Notes: generated from the letters alone by a model not told the origin. Positions 27,574 through 36,237 are shown, counted from the stretch's first letter. The stretch: 64,000 nt of DNA from Nocardia arthritidis (GCF_011801145.1 NZ_CP046172.1:6138001-6202000); one strand, 5' to 3'. Program-made: numbers and translations.

Positions 27574-28499
27574 CCACTTCCGGACCCGCCGTCCGCGTCG
27601 ACGGGGTCGTCAAACGCTACGGGGACACCACCGCGGTGGACGGGATCGGCTTCGATGTCGAACGCGCGCAGGTACTCGCGCTGCTCGGCCCGAACGGCGC
27701 GGGCAAGACCACCACCGTCGAGATGTGCGAGGGGTTCGTCACTCCCGACTCCGGATCGGTGCGGGTGCTCGGCCTGGACCCGATCGCCGATTCGGATCGG
27801 CTGCGCCCGCGCATCGGCGTGATGTTGCAGGGCGGCGGCGCGTATCCGGGTGCGCGAGCCGGGGAAATGCTCGACCTGGTGGCCGCCTATTCGGCCGATC
27901 CGCTGGACCCGGAGTGGCTGCTGCGCACGCTCGGACTGCAGGACAATCGCCGCACCCCCTACCGGCGGCTGTCCGGCGGCCAGCAGCAGCGGTTGGCGCT
28001 GGCCTGCGCGCTCGTCGGGCGGCCGGAGATCGTGTTCCTCGACGAACCGACCGCGGGCCTGGACGCGCAGGCGCGGCTCATTGTCTGGGAACTGATCGAT
28101 TCGCTGCGCCGCGACGGTGTTTCGGTGCTGCTCACCACGCACATGATGGACGAGGCCGAGCAGCTGGCCGACCAGCTGGTGATCATCGATCACGGCCGGA
28201 TCGTCGCGGCGGGCACGCCCGCCGAGGTGACCGCGCACGGCGCCGCCGGACAGTTGCGTTTCACCGCCCCACCGAAACTCGATCTCGAATTGTTGAAAGC
28301 CGCGCTGCCGGAGGGTTTCTCGCCGCGCGAGACCGCGCCGGGCGCGTATCTGGTGGAGGGCGAGATCAGCCCGCAGGTGCTGGCGACGGTGACCGCGTGG
28401 TGTGCGCGAATCGACGTGCTGCCCAGCGATATCCGGATCGACCAGCGCAGGCTGGAGGACGTCTTCCTGGAACTCACCGGACGGGACCTACGCGGATGA
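27570..28499 (+). CDS. ABC exporter ATPase (Rv1458c-like)
   Basis: This 309-residue ATPase of the drug/daunorubicin-exporter type has Walker A LLGPNGAGKTTTVE, LSGGQQQRLALACALV, Walker B IVFLDEPTAGLD and the MMDEAEQL switch. The C-terminal 80 residues form the usual variable domain. It pairs with the downstream permease through an ATGA overlap. The position next to ctaA matches M. tuberculosis, where the pair is Rv1458c and Rv1457c. The exported molecule is unknown. Confidence 0.88.
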   Translation: MTTSGPAVRVDGVVKRYGDTTAVDGIGFDVERAQVLALLGPNGAGKTTTVEMCEGFVTPDSGSVRVLGLDPIADSDRLRPRIGVMLQGGGAYPGARAGEMLDLVAAYSADPLDPEWLLRTLGLQDNRRTPYRRLSGGQQQRLALACALVGRPEIVFLDEPTAGLDAQARLIVWELIDSLRRDGVSVLLTTHMMDEAEQLADQLVIIDHGRIVAAGTPAEVTAHGAAGQLRFTAPPKLDLELLKAALPEGFSPRETAPGAYLVEGEISPQVLATVTAWCARIDVLPSDIRIDQRRLEDVFLELTGRDLRG

Positions 28500-29284
28500 A
28501 CCAGTCGGCACCGGCCGCGCGCTTCGCGCCCGGCACCTTCTCCCCCGACCCGCGGCCGAATTCGCGCCCGGCCATGCTGGCCGCGCAGACTCGGCTGGAG
28601 TTGATCCTGTTGCTGCGCAACGGGGAACAGCTGCTGCTCACCATGTTCATACCGATCACGCTGCTGATCGGGATGACGCTGCTGCCGTTCGGCGATCTCG
28701 GATCACACCGGGTGGACAAGATCGTGCCCGCGGTGATGATGGTCGCGGTGATGTCGACCGCGTTCACCGGCCAGGCCATCGCGGTCGGCTTCGACCGCCG
28801 CTACGGCGCGCTGAAACGCCTTGGCGCGACCGCGCTTCCACGCTGGGGCATTATCGCGGGCAAGAGCGCCGCGGTGCTGATCGTCGTGGTGTTGCAGGCG
28901 ATCCTGTTGGGCGCCATCGGATTCGCGCTCGGCTGGCGGCCCGGGATCGCGGGGCTCGCGCTCGGCGCGGTGGTGATCGCGCTCGGCACCGCGACCTTCG
29001 CGGCGATGGGTCTGCTGCTGGGCGGCACGCTGAAGGCGGAAGTGGTACTGGCGCTTGCGAATATCCTCTGGTTCATTCTGCTCGGCATCGCGAGTGTGGT
29101 TTTCGCCACCGACCATCTGCCTACGGCGGTGAACATCCTCGCCAGGCTGGCGCCGTCGGGCGCGCTCGCGGTGTGCCTGGAGGAGGCGATGCGCAGCAGC
29201 GTCGACTGGTTCGGGCTGGCGGTGCTGCTGGTGTGGGGTGGGGTTTCCGGCGCGCTCGCGACGCGCTATTTCCGTTTCCAGTAG
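28496..29284 (+). CDS. ABC exporter permease (Rv1457c-like)
   Basis: This 262-residue ABC-2 type permease has six predicted membrane segments, beginning LLLTMFIPITLLIGMTLLP and ending WFGLAVLLVWGGVSGALA. GFDRRYGALKRLGATALPR is the typical cytoplasmic coupling region. It overlaps the ATPase gene by four bases, and the two should form one exporter. Confidence 0.88.
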   Translation: MNQSAPAARFAPGTFSPDPRPNSRPAMLAAQTRLELILLLRNGEQLLLTMFIPITLLIGMTLLPFGDLGSHRVDKIVPAVMMVAVMSTAFTGQAIAVGFDRRYGALKRLGATALPRWGIIAGKSAAVLIVVVLQAILLGAIGFALGWRPGIAGLALGAVVIALGTATFAAMGLLLGGTLKAEVVLALANILWFILLGIASVVFATDHLPTAVNILARLAPSGALAVCLEEAMRSSVDWFGLAVLLVWGGVSGALATRYFRFQ

Positions 29285-29347
29285 CGGATATTCGAACCCA
29301 ACGACGACATGTAGTAGACCGGTTGCGGGTGCCGCCGAGGCGCTCGC

Positions 29348-29353
29348 TACCAT
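29348..29353 (+). promoter_or_regulatory. -10 hexamer of a leaderless-type promoter
   Basis: TACCAT ends 6 bases before GTG 29360 of ctaA, with no ribosome site between. Confidence 0.5.
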
Positions 29354-29359
29354 CGTTGC

Positions 29360-30328
29360 GTGCTGTATCGCGCATTCCTGCGACTCGTCGATCTGCTCCC
29401 GCTGCCCTCCCTCCGGGTGCAGCGGGCGTTCGCCCTCGCGGTCATCATTTCGCAGGCCGGGATCTGCGTCACCGGTGCGGTCGTCCGCGTCACCGCATCC
29501 GGCCTCGGCTGCCCGACCTGGCCGGAGTGCTTCCCGGGCAGCTTCACCCCGGTCGGCGTATCCGAGGTGCCGGTGTTGCATCAGGCCGTCGAATTCAGCA
29601 ACCGGATGCTCACCTTCCTCGTCTCCCTGTGCGCCGGGCTCATCGTGCTCGCGGTGGTCCGCGCCCGGCGCCGCCGCGAGGTGCTGGTGTACGCGTGGCT
29701 GATGCCGGGCGGCACCGTGCTGCAGGCCGTGATCGGCGGCATCACCGTGCGGGCCGGGCTGCTCTGGTGGACCGTCTCGGTGCATCTGCTCGCCTCGATG
29801 CTCATGGTCTGGCTGGCGACCGTCCTGTTCGTGAAGGTCGGCCAGCCCGACGACGGCATCGAAACCGTCCAGGCGCCAACGCCTTTGCGCTGGCTCACCG
29901 GACTCACCGCGGTGGTGATGGCCGCGGTGCTGGTGGCGGGCACCCTGGTCACCGGTGCCGGACCGCATGCGGGCGACAAGAGCATCACGCGGCCGGTGCG
30001 GCGGTTGGAGGTGGATATCACCCCCCTGGTCCACCTGCACGCCGAACTGCTCGTCGCCTACCTCTCGCTGCTGATCGGACTCGGATTCGGGCTGTTCGCC
30101 GTCGGCATCACCCGTCGCGTCCGCATCCGGCTGTTCGCGGTGATCGCGACCGTCTGCGCACAGGCACTGCTCGGGGTGGTCCAGTACTTCACCCACGTGC
30201 CCGCGGCCCTCGTGGTCTTCCACGTCGGCGGCGCCACCCTGTGCATCATCGGCACCGCGATACTGTGGGCGGCGCTGCGCACCCGGGAGAAAGTGTCCGC
30301 GCCGGAGCCGGTGGCGCTGGCCACCTGA
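29360..30328 (+). CDS. ctaA: CtaA, heme A synthase
   Basis: This 322-residue, eight-helix membrane protein converts heme O to heme A for cytochrome aa3. The four heme-ligand histidine regions are visible (VLHQAVEFSNR, SVHLLASM, LVHLHAELL and VVFHVGGATL), and GLGCPTWPECFPG holds the conserved cysteine pair. CtaB, the preceding enzyme of the pathway, is encoded at 39737-40726. The gene appears leaderless. Confidence 0.93.
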   Translation: MLYRAFLRLVDLLPLPSLRVQRAFALAVIISQAGICVTGAVVRVTASGLGCPTWPECFPGSFTPVGVSEVPVLHQAVEFSNRMLTFLVSLCAGLIVLAVVRARRRREVLVYAWLMPGGTVLQAVIGGITVRAGLLWWTVSVHLLASMLMVWLATVLFVKVGQPDDGIETVQAPTPLRWLTGLTAVVMAAVLVAGTLVTGAGPHAGDKSITRPVRRLEVDITPLVHLHAELLVAYLSLLIGLGFGLFAVGITRRVRIRLFAVIATVCAQALLGVVQYFTHVPAALVVFHVGGATLCIIGTAILWAALRTREKVSAPEPVALAT

Positions 30329-30348
30329 ACCATCCGGCCGCCGGACCG

Positions 30349-30363
30349 GTGACATAGGTCCCT
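30349..30363 (+). promoter_or_regulatory. candidate DosR (DevR) box
   Basis: GTGACATAGGTCCCT has one perfect GTCCC half-site and one with a single mismatch (GTGAC), spaced as in the DosR palindrome. It lies 57 bases before the first universal stress protein, a gene class DosR controls in mycobacteria. Confidence 0.4.
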
Positions 30364-30420
30364 GCGGCCGAGGTCCGGCGACCCGGTTGTCGCGGCCCCT
30401 GCTACTGCGAGGGTCGAGCT

Positions 30421-31236
30421 ATGACCACCCTCGCCAATCAGCAGTCCATCGTCGTCGGGATCGATGGCAGCACAACCGCTCTGGCGGCGGCCCGATGGGC
30501 GGGCGTGCTGGCCGCTCGCCAGCGCGTGCCGCTCGTCGTCCTGGGGGTCGTTCCCCTGGTCGATTACCGGATCGCCGCCTCCGCCTGGGCGGAGCTCGAC
30601 ATCCTGCCCAGCCTGCGGGCCGCCGCCGAGCGCAATGTCGCCGCCGCGGCGGCCGCCGTCCGGCAGGATCAACCCGAGCTGGAGATCCGCCCGCTCGTCG
30701 TCGACGGCGATGCGGCGCACGCGCTGGTTCAGGCGTCCGCCGCGGCCCGCCTGCTGGTGGTCGCCGCGACCCCGGGCAACCGGCTCACCACTTTGCTGCT
30801 CGGCTCCACCGCACTGCGGGTGGCCAATAAGGCGACCTGCCCGGTCGCGGTGTGGCGCGGCGATATCGAGCACCCGCTGCCGGACCGGCGGCCGGTGCTG
30901 GTCGGCGTCGACGGCAGTCCGGACGGCGAGGACGCGCTGGCCCACACGTTCGAAACGGCCTCGCTGCTCGGCGTCGATATCGTCGCGTTGCACGCGTGGG
31001 AGGATCCGGATCTGTTGCGCTGGACCGTACTTCCGGAAAGCTGGCCGGATCTGGCGACGCAGGAGCAGGAATTGCTGGCGGAGCGGCTCGCGGGCTGGCA
31101 GCCACGGCCACAATCGGGTCGCGGGCCTGCTCGTCGGGTCGACCAGCCAGAACCTGCTGCACCACGCCCCGTGCCCGGTCATCGTCTGCAGGCAGCCGGC
31201 GTGAATCCAGAACGCATTGCGGCACAGGGAAAGTGA
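30421..31236 (+). pseudogene. tandem universal stress protein, second domain damaged
   Basis: The first USP domain (residues 1-145) is complete, including IVVGIDGS and the ATP-site segment ending NKATCPVAVWRG. The second starts well (VLVGVDGSPDGEDAL) and reaches RLAGWQ. From about base 31097 the true continuation (SHGHNRVAGLLVGSTSQNLLHH, to a stop at 31204) is in the +1 frame. Compared with the intact neighbour, about 35 codons between LAGW and the G-x-H-G motif are missing. The frame that is actually open ends in a Pro/Arg-rich out-of-frame tail at 31236. The protein could still work through its first domain. Confidence 0.8.
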
Positions 31237-31241
31237 CAGCC

Positions 31242-32153
31242 ATGAGCATCCGGGCGGACCGGCGCGACATCGTCGTCGGCATCGACGGCTCGAATACGGC
31301 GCTCAACGCGGCGCGCTGGGCGGCGTATCTGGCCGTCGCGCTGCGGGCGCCGCTCGTGCTCGCCAATGTGCTCACCGGGCCGTACTTCCGTAGCGAGACA
31401 ACGGCATTGAGCCGATCGGAGGATCCCGGCCGCGAGGACTACCTCGGGCAGAGCGTACGCATCGCCCGGGTCCTGCTCGATCAGGCGGCGGAACTGCTGC
31501 GAACCTGCACACCCGAGCTGCCGGTAACCACCGAAATACTGCACGGCTCCGCCCATTCCGCACTGCGACGACGCACCGAACGGGCGCGGATGCTGGTGGT
31601 CGGCGCGGATACCGCATTCGGCTCGAAGCTGCTCGGCGCCACCGCGATACATGTCGCGCTGCACGGCCACTGCCCGGTGGGTGTGTGGCGCGGCGACGCG
31701 GGACGACCCATTCCGCGCGACCGCACGATCGCCGTCGGCGTCGACGGAACCGCGCTGAGCGAGCCCGCGATCGGGCACGCCTTCGAACTCGCCGACGCCC
31801 TGCGCGTACCGCTCACGGCGGTGCACCTCTGGTCGCCCGCGCGGATCCCGCCGATCGGCGGGTACATCGATCGCAACGCCGAGGAACAGGCGGTGCTGTC
31901 GGAATCGCTCGCCGGTTGGTCGGAGCGGTTCCCCGATGTCGAGATCATCCCGGTCCCGGTACCCGCGATACCGGCCGCCTTTCTCACCGAAATCGCCCAT
32001 ACCGCACAGCTTTTGGTGATCGGCACGCATGGCCGGTCACTGCTCGGCGCGGCCCTGTTCGGATCGACCAGCCGCGAGTTACTGCAACAAGCCCCCTGCC
32101 CGGTGCTCGTCTGCCGGAGCGAACCCTCGGCCGGAGAGGACCGACCCCGATGA
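31242..32153 (+). CDS. tandem-domain universal stress protein
   Basis: This 303-residue protein has two complete USP domains. Both open with IVVGIDGS or IAVGVDGT, and the second carries the ATP-binding GTHGRSLLGAALFGSTS. Such proteins bind ATP and help actinobacteria survive hypoxia and stasis. It lies 5 bases after the frame of the damaged copy and overlaps the next ORF by four bases (ATGA). A candidate DosR box precedes the pair. Confidence 0.9.
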   Translation: MSIRADRRDIVVGIDGSNTALNAARWAAYLAVALRAPLVLANVLTGPYFRSETTALSRSEDPGREDYLGQSVRIARVLLDQAAELLRTCTPELPVTTEILHGSAHSALRRRTERARMLVVGADTAFGSKLLGATAIHVALHGHCPVGVWRGDAGRPIPRDRTIAVGVDGTALSEPAIGHAFELADALRVPLTAVHLWSPARIPPIGGYIDRNAEEQAVLSESLAGWSERFPDVEIIPVPVPAIPAAFLTEIAHTAQLLVIGTHGRSLLGAALFGSTSRELLQQAPCPVLVCRSEPSAGEDRPR

Positions 32154-32812
32154 CAGTTCGTGATGACCGCGGCGAGACCGATTACGGCACAGCGCCGCTC
32201 GGCCCGATCGCGATCGGCGTCGCCGTCGTGCTGCTCGGCGGACTGCTGATCGCGCTGCCCCGCATTCCGGGCTGGGCGCACGACTGCGGCGCCACCCTCA
32301 TCGCCATGGCCGTCGTGCTGCATCTGGCGCTGGCCGGTGGCCTGCTGCGCTGGGGCATCGACGAAATGCTCGGCGGGCCGGTCGATCGACTCGCGTCGGG
32401 CCGGAGCATATTCCGGCGGCGAGCAGCCGCCGGAGAACCGTTATTCGTTGCGCGCCTTGGGGAATCGAGTCTGCCGGGCGACCCAGCCCGCCATCTTGGC
32501 CCAGTGCCCCTCGCGCGGGGTGACGATCGAGGTGAGTTCGCGGTCCCATTCGTCGGCCGCGGTGAGACCGTCGACGGTGGTGACGAGTTCGGCGACCGTT
32601 TCCAGGTCGGGAACGACGCGGTCGCCGAGGATGCCGTCGGCGCCGATCAACGTGAGCCGTACGCCGACGCGACCGATCGGCTGCGGGACGACGGTCGCGG
32701 AGCCGCCGTGCTCGGCGACGAAACCTGCGACGGACTCCACGAGGGAACCCGACAACTTCAGCGGGGCCGGGGCTGCGTGAGCACTCATGAGCGGAAGTTT
32801 ACCGGCCAGTAG
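32150..32812 (+). CDS. small membrane protein whose frame runs on over an antisense gene
   Basis: The first 75 residues look real: an ATGA overlap with the stress protein gene and two hydrophobic segments (IAIGVAVVLLGGLLIALP and ATLIAMAVVLHLALAGGLL). Beyond about base 32430 the frame stays open but is the reverse of the gene at 32441-32788, and its residues look like antisense noise. The natural stop has probably been lost or shifted; I trust only the N-terminal part. Confidence 0.35.
   Translation: MTVRDDRGETDYGTAPLGPIAIGVAVVLLGGLLIALPRIPGWAHDCGATLIAMAVVLHLALAGGLLRWGIDEMLGGPVDRLASGRSIFRRRAAAGEPLFVARLGESSLPGDPARHLGPVPLARGDDRGEFAVPFVGRGETVDGGDEFGDRFQVGNDAVAEDAVGADQREPYADATDRLRDDGRGAAVLGDETCDGLHEGTRQLQRGRGCVSTHERKFTGQ
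32441..32788 (-). CDS. conserved actinobacterial protein of unknown function
   Basis: This 115-residue protein begins MSAHAAPAPLKLSGSLVESV and contains IGRVGVRLTLIGADGILGDRV and WDRELTSIVTPREGHWAK. ATG 32788 is the first start after upstream noise. I do not recognise the family. The gene lies beside qor and is antisense to the membrane-protein ORF. Confidence 0.65.
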   Translation of the reverse strand: MSAHAAPAPLKLSGSLVESVAGFVAEHGGSATVVPQPIGRVGVRLTLIGADGILGDRVVPDLETVAELVTTVDGLTAADEWDRELTSIVTPREGHWAKMAGWVARQTRFPKARNE

Positions 32813-32849
32813 GGAATTGTTCCGGCAGCCGGGTGGGTTAATGGGTGCT

Positions 32850-33815
32850 ATGCGCTCCATACAGGTTTCCGAAAACGGCGGTCCCGAGGTCCTGAAATAT
32901 GTGGAGGTGCCGGATCCGCGGATCGGACCGGAGCAACTCCTCGTCGACGTCGACGCGAGCGGCGTCAACTACATCGACGTCTACTTCCGGATCGGCCGGT
33001 ACCCGCAGCCGCTGCCCTACATCCCCGGTTCGGAGGGCACGGGCGTGGTGGCCGAGGTCGGCTCGGCGGTGACCGAATTCGCCGTCGGCGACCGCGTCGC
33101 GTGGGCCGCGGCGCCGGGCAGCTACGCCGAACGCGTCGCGGTGAACGCCGCCGTCGCGATCCGGGTGCCGGACGGGGTGGCGCCCGAGACCGCCGCCTCG
33201 GTGCTGCTGCAGGGCATGACCGCGCACTATCTGCTCAATTCGATCTACGAACCGAAACCCGGCGAGTCGGTGCTCGTCCATGCGGGCGCCGGCGGCACCG
33301 GGCTGTTCCTCACCCAGCTGGCGGTCGCCAAGGGCGCCAGGGTGATCACCACCGTGTCGTCCGACGAGAAGGAGGCGCTGTCGAGGGAGGCGGGTGCGGC
33401 CGAGGTGCTGCGCTACGGCGACGATCTGGCCGAGCGGGTACGCAAACTCACCGACGGCGTCGGCGTCGCCGCGGTATACGACGGCGTCGGCGCGTCCACC
33501 TTCGAGGCCAGCCTCGCTTCGCTGCGGGTGCGCGGCATGCTGGCGCTGTTCGGCGCGGCCAGCGGTCCGGTGCCGCCGTTCGATCTGCAGCGACTGAACC
33601 CGGCGGGGTCGGTGTTCGTCACCCGGCCGACGCTCGCCCACTACACCCGCGACCGCGCCGAATTGGTCTGGCGCGCAGGCGATGTCTTCAATGCCATCGC
33701 CGACGGCACGCTGCGGGTTCGCACCGGCGCGAGCTATCCGCTGGCCGAGGCCGCACAGGCGCACCACGACCTGGAGGCGCGCAAGACCACGGGCTCGATT
33801 GTGCTGCGGCCCTGA
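32850..33815 (+). CDS. qor: quinone oxidoreductase, MDR family
   Basis: This 321-residue NADPH-dependent quinone reductase of the zeta-crystallin type has the MDR N-terminal fold (VNYIDVYFRIGRY, IPGSEGTGVV) and a Rossmann site VHAGAGGTGLFLTQLA. No zinc ligands are present, as expected. ATG 32850 matches the start of family members (MxxIxVxExGGPEVL); ATG 32841 is an alternative. Rv1454c (qor) lies close to ctaB in M. tuberculosis, so the position fits synteny. Confidence 0.87.
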   Translation: MRSIQVSENGGPEVLKYVEVPDPRIGPEQLLVDVDASGVNYIDVYFRIGRYPQPLPYIPGSEGTGVVAEVGSAVTEFAVGDRVAWAAAPGSYAERVAVNAAVAIRVPDGVAPETAASVLLQGMTAHYLLNSIYEPKPGESVLVHAGAGGTGLFLTQLAVAKGARVITTVSSDEKEALSREAGAAEVLRYGDDLAERVRKLTDGVGVAAVYDGVGASTFEASLASLRVRGMLALFGAASGPVPPFDLQRLNPAGSVFVTRPTLAHYTRDRAELVWRAGDVFNAIADGTLRVRTGASYPLAEAAQAHHDLEARKTTGSIVLRP

Positions 33816-33887
33816 GTGATTCGACGCCGGTTGATTCGACCTGGCGTCAGGTAACCGGCGTTGCCGACCGACGGCACGCGTCATGGA

Positions 33888-33929
33888 ATTCGGCCCCGGG
33901 CAACGTCTTTCAGCACCCCGGGGCCGAAT
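33888..33929. terminator. convergent terminator with the tetR stop codon in its loop
   Basis: ATTCGGCCCCGGG (33888-33900) pairs perfectly with 33917-33929 around a 16-base loop that contains the stop codon of the minus-strand tetR (33910-33912). One arm encodes the last residues (DSAPG) of that regulator. It can also end qor transcription. Confidence 0.7.
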
Positions 33930-34572
33930 CGTATTTCTCCCCTGATGCCGTACGGAGTCGACCCGCCGCGTCGACAACCATTGCCACCAGTTCCCCGAAC
34001 AGCTTGTCCGGATCCCCGAAAACGGTCTCCCCCATTGCCGCGGCATGCGGATTCGCCGTGGTGTCAACGCGTTCCGACCGCTGCTCGACCGAATACCGGC
34101 CGTCCCCGGCCTGCGCCTGTTCCTCGATGCAGAAGCCGGTCACGAAGTCGTACAGCAGTTTCGTCGCGCGTGACGCGTCTGCGATGGTGAATCCCTGCCG
34201 CACAAGCGAACTCAGCCGGGCCTCCTGATCGCGGTAGATCGCGGGATCGGTGAGATAGGTACCGCTGATCATCTTCGCGCCGTCCCGGTGGGTGAGCAGC
34301 CGCCGCCGCAGCGCCGCGGCGAATTCGAATAGTTCCCGATCCCAGGACAGGTCCCGCGTCAGCGCGTCGATCTCCGCGCCGAGCCGCCGCCAGATCTCGG
34401 TGGTCATCTCGTCGAGCAACTCCTGCTTGTTTCTGACGTGCCAGTACAGCGCGGGCGGCTTCACCCCCAGTTTGTCGGCGACCAGACGCACCGTCAGCCC
34501 GTCCAGCCCGGCCTCGTCCAGCACCGCCAGTCCGGCCGTGACGATCGTCTCCTTGGTGAGTCCGCGTCCCAT
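33910..34572 (-). CDS. TetR family regulator of the divergent oxidoreductase
   Basis: This 220-residue repressor has a classic N-terminal HTH (VRLVADKLGVKPPALYWHV, about 27-45) and a TetR_C-like ligand domain. The wording LYWHVRNKQELLDEM is that of the TetR/Tet(R)-class subfamily that responds to small lipophilic ligands. It diverges from an MDR oxidoreductase, and two copies of a palindromic operator lie between them. Confidence 0.88.
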   Translation of the reverse strand: MGRGLTKETIVTAGLAVLDEAGLDGLTVRLVADKLGVKPPALYWHVRNKQELLDEMTTEIWRRLGAEIDALTRDLSWDRELFEFAAALRRRLLTHRDGAKMISGTYLTDPAIYRDQEARLSSLVRQGFTIADASRATKLLYDFVTGFCIEEQAQAGDGRYSVEQRSERVDTTANPHAAAMGETVFGDPDKLFGELVAMVVDAAGRLRTASGEKYDSAPGC

Positions 34573-34581
34573 ACTTGACAG

Positions 34582-34633
34582 CTTAACGTCATTAAGGAGA
34601 TCCTCGGACCGACGCCAATTTAACGTCGTTAAG
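34582..34633. promoter_or_regulatory. twin TetR operators
   Basis: CTTAACGTCATTAAG (34582-34596) and TTTAACGTCGTTAAG (34619-34633) are near-identical TTAA-N5-TTAA palindromes with start-to-start spacing of 37 bases, in the 69-base gap between divergent genes. The second ends just before the AAGGAG ribosome site of the oxidoreductase. Confidence 0.75.
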
Positions 34634-34641
34634 GAGACCTC

Positions 34642-35628
34642 ATGAAGGCGGCAATACTCGGCAACGCGGGAGAAACCCCTGCATACGGCGATTTCGCCGA
34701 ACCACCCGAACAAGACGGCCGGACACTCGTCGACCTGGTCGCCGCGGGCATCCACCCCCTGGTCCGGTCGCTGGCGAGCGGTTCGCACTACGGCAGCACC
34801 GATATCTACCCACTGATCCCCGGCGTGGACGCGGTCGCTCGGACCGCCGACGGCACGCTGGTGTACACCGGATTCACCAAGGCCCCGTACGGCACCATGG
34901 CCGAGCGCATGTCGGTACCGTCCGGCATGCACTTCCCGCTGCCCGCCGGCGCGGATCCGACGCGGATCGCGGGCGGGATGAATCCGGGCATGTCGTCCTG
35001 GCTCATCCTGCAGGATCGGCTGAATACCTTGCGCGCCAACCCGAATGGGCCGAAGACACTCGGCACGGTGCTGATCCTCGGCGCGACCGGCATGGCGGGC
35101 CTGCTGGCGATCCAGAACGCATACCGGCTCGGCGCGAATCGGGTGATCGCGGTGGGGCGCGACGCGGCCGCCTTGGACCGTGCGAAAGCCTATGGCGCAC
35201 AGACGGTCACACCCACCGACCGTGACGAGACAGTGGCCGCCCTGATCGACGCCATCGGCGCCGAAGCGCCTCGATTGGTGCTCGACTATGTCTGGGGCAA
35301 ACCCGCCGAGGCCGCATTCGCCGCACTGGCCCGACCGGGTCTCAGCGAAGACGACGCCGGTATCTCCTACGTCCAGATCGGCGCCCTCGCCGGGGCGGAG
35401 GCGGCCGTTCCCGCGTCGCTGCTGGGCGGCCACCGCATCAGCATTTCCGGCAGCGGCATGGGATCTGTTTCGGTACAACGGATTCTGGCCGCGATCCCGG
35501 AATACCTGAACCTGATCGCCACCGGGAAGGTCGAGGTGCCGGTACGCACCTACCCGCTCGCCGAGATATCCGCGGCCTGGAAGGCGGCCGCGGACAGCGG
35601 AATTCGCGCGGTGGTCGTTCCCGGCTGA
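34642..35628 (+). CDS. zinc-free MDR oxidoreductase
   Basis: This 328-residue protein has a GroES-like N-terminal part and a Rossmann domain (LILGATGMAGLLAIQNAYRL). It belongs to the quinone oxidoreductase-like MDR group and lacks the zinc-ligand pattern of alcohol dehydrogenases. The AAGGAG site is 5 bases before ATG 34642. It is presumably derepressed when the divergent TetR binds its ligand. The substrate is unknown. Confidence 0.83.
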   Translation: MKAAILGNAGETPAYGDFAEPPEQDGRTLVDLVAAGIHPLVRSLASGSHYGSTDIYPLIPGVDAVARTADGTLVYTGFTKAPYGTMAERMSVPSGMHFPLPAGADPTRIAGGMNPGMSSWLILQDRLNTLRANPNGPKTLGTVLILGATGMAGLLAIQNAYRLGANRVIAVGRDAAALDRAKAYGAQTVTPTDRDETVAALIDAIGAEAPRLVLDYVWGKPAEAAFAALARPGLSEDDAGISYVQIGALAGAEAAVPASLLGGHRISISGSGMGSVSVQRILAAIPEYLNLIATGKVEVPVRTYPLAEISAAWKAAADSGIRAVVVPG

Positions 35629-35634
35629 GCCGGT

Positions 35635-36237
35635 TCAGCAGTCGCGGCCGGTGAGTCCGCGATAGACGAAGCGGGTGAGCGCATCGATGGCCTGCTCGTC
35701 GGACATTTCCACGGCGCCGTCCTCGACCGCCTGGAGTAGACCGGTGACGAGCAGGAACATCATGGCGAGGCTGGCGTCGGGTCGTGCGGGCAACTTCAGG
35801 CCGCGCTCATCGAACGCGTCTAGATGGTCGATGATGTCATCGCGCTGCTGTTTCCCGAATTGCCATGCCTGCCTGGCGAATTCGTCGTCGACCAAAGCGG
35901 CCTGCTGCACCGATCGATAGACCGGCCAATGCTTGCGCGACGACCGCCAGAACACCTCGACATGGAAGCGGACCGCGGCAGGATCGGTGAAGTCCGGATT
36001 GTGCTCACCCGTCTCGACGTGCCGATCCTCGTCCGCCGCAACATCGTTCAGCAGTTCCCGGAGCAACTGCTCCTTACTGGCGAAGTGGTTGTAGAACGAG
36101 CCCGCGGCCCGGCCCGCCGCCGCGGTGATGTCGGTGATCTTGGTGTTGAGGTACCCGCGCTCGGCGAACAGCCGCCGGGCCGCGGCCTTGAGCGCCTGCT
36201 CGGTTTCCGCCGATCGTTCCTTGCGACTCATGGACAC
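35635..36237 (-). CDS. TetR family regulator of the divergent monooxygenase
   Basis: This 200-residue regulator has an N-terminal HTH (ITDITAAAGRAAGSFYNHF) and an all-helical ligand domain. GTG 36237 is preferred since GGAGG lies 8 bases before it; ATG 36243 sits directly on the ribosome site and ATG 36231 is also possible. It is divergent from a FAD monooxygenase, with a 15-bp palindrome between. Confidence 0.85.
   Translation of the reverse strand: MSMSRKERSAETEQALKAAARRLFAERGYLNTKITDITAAAGRAAGSFYNHFASKEQLLRELLNDVAADEDRHVETGEHNPDFTDPAAVRFHVEVFWRSSRKHWPVYRSVQQAALVDDEFARQAWQFGKQQRDDIIDHLDAFDERGLKLPARPDASLAMMFLLVTGLLQAVEDGAVEMSDEQAIDALTRFVYRGLTGRDC

Noticed and set aside
29310..29317. TGTAGTAG upstream of ctaA and also on the minus strand upstream of ctaB (40823-40830)
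   Set aside because: An 8-mer is expected about twice by chance on the two strands of this window, and the distances to the starts differ.
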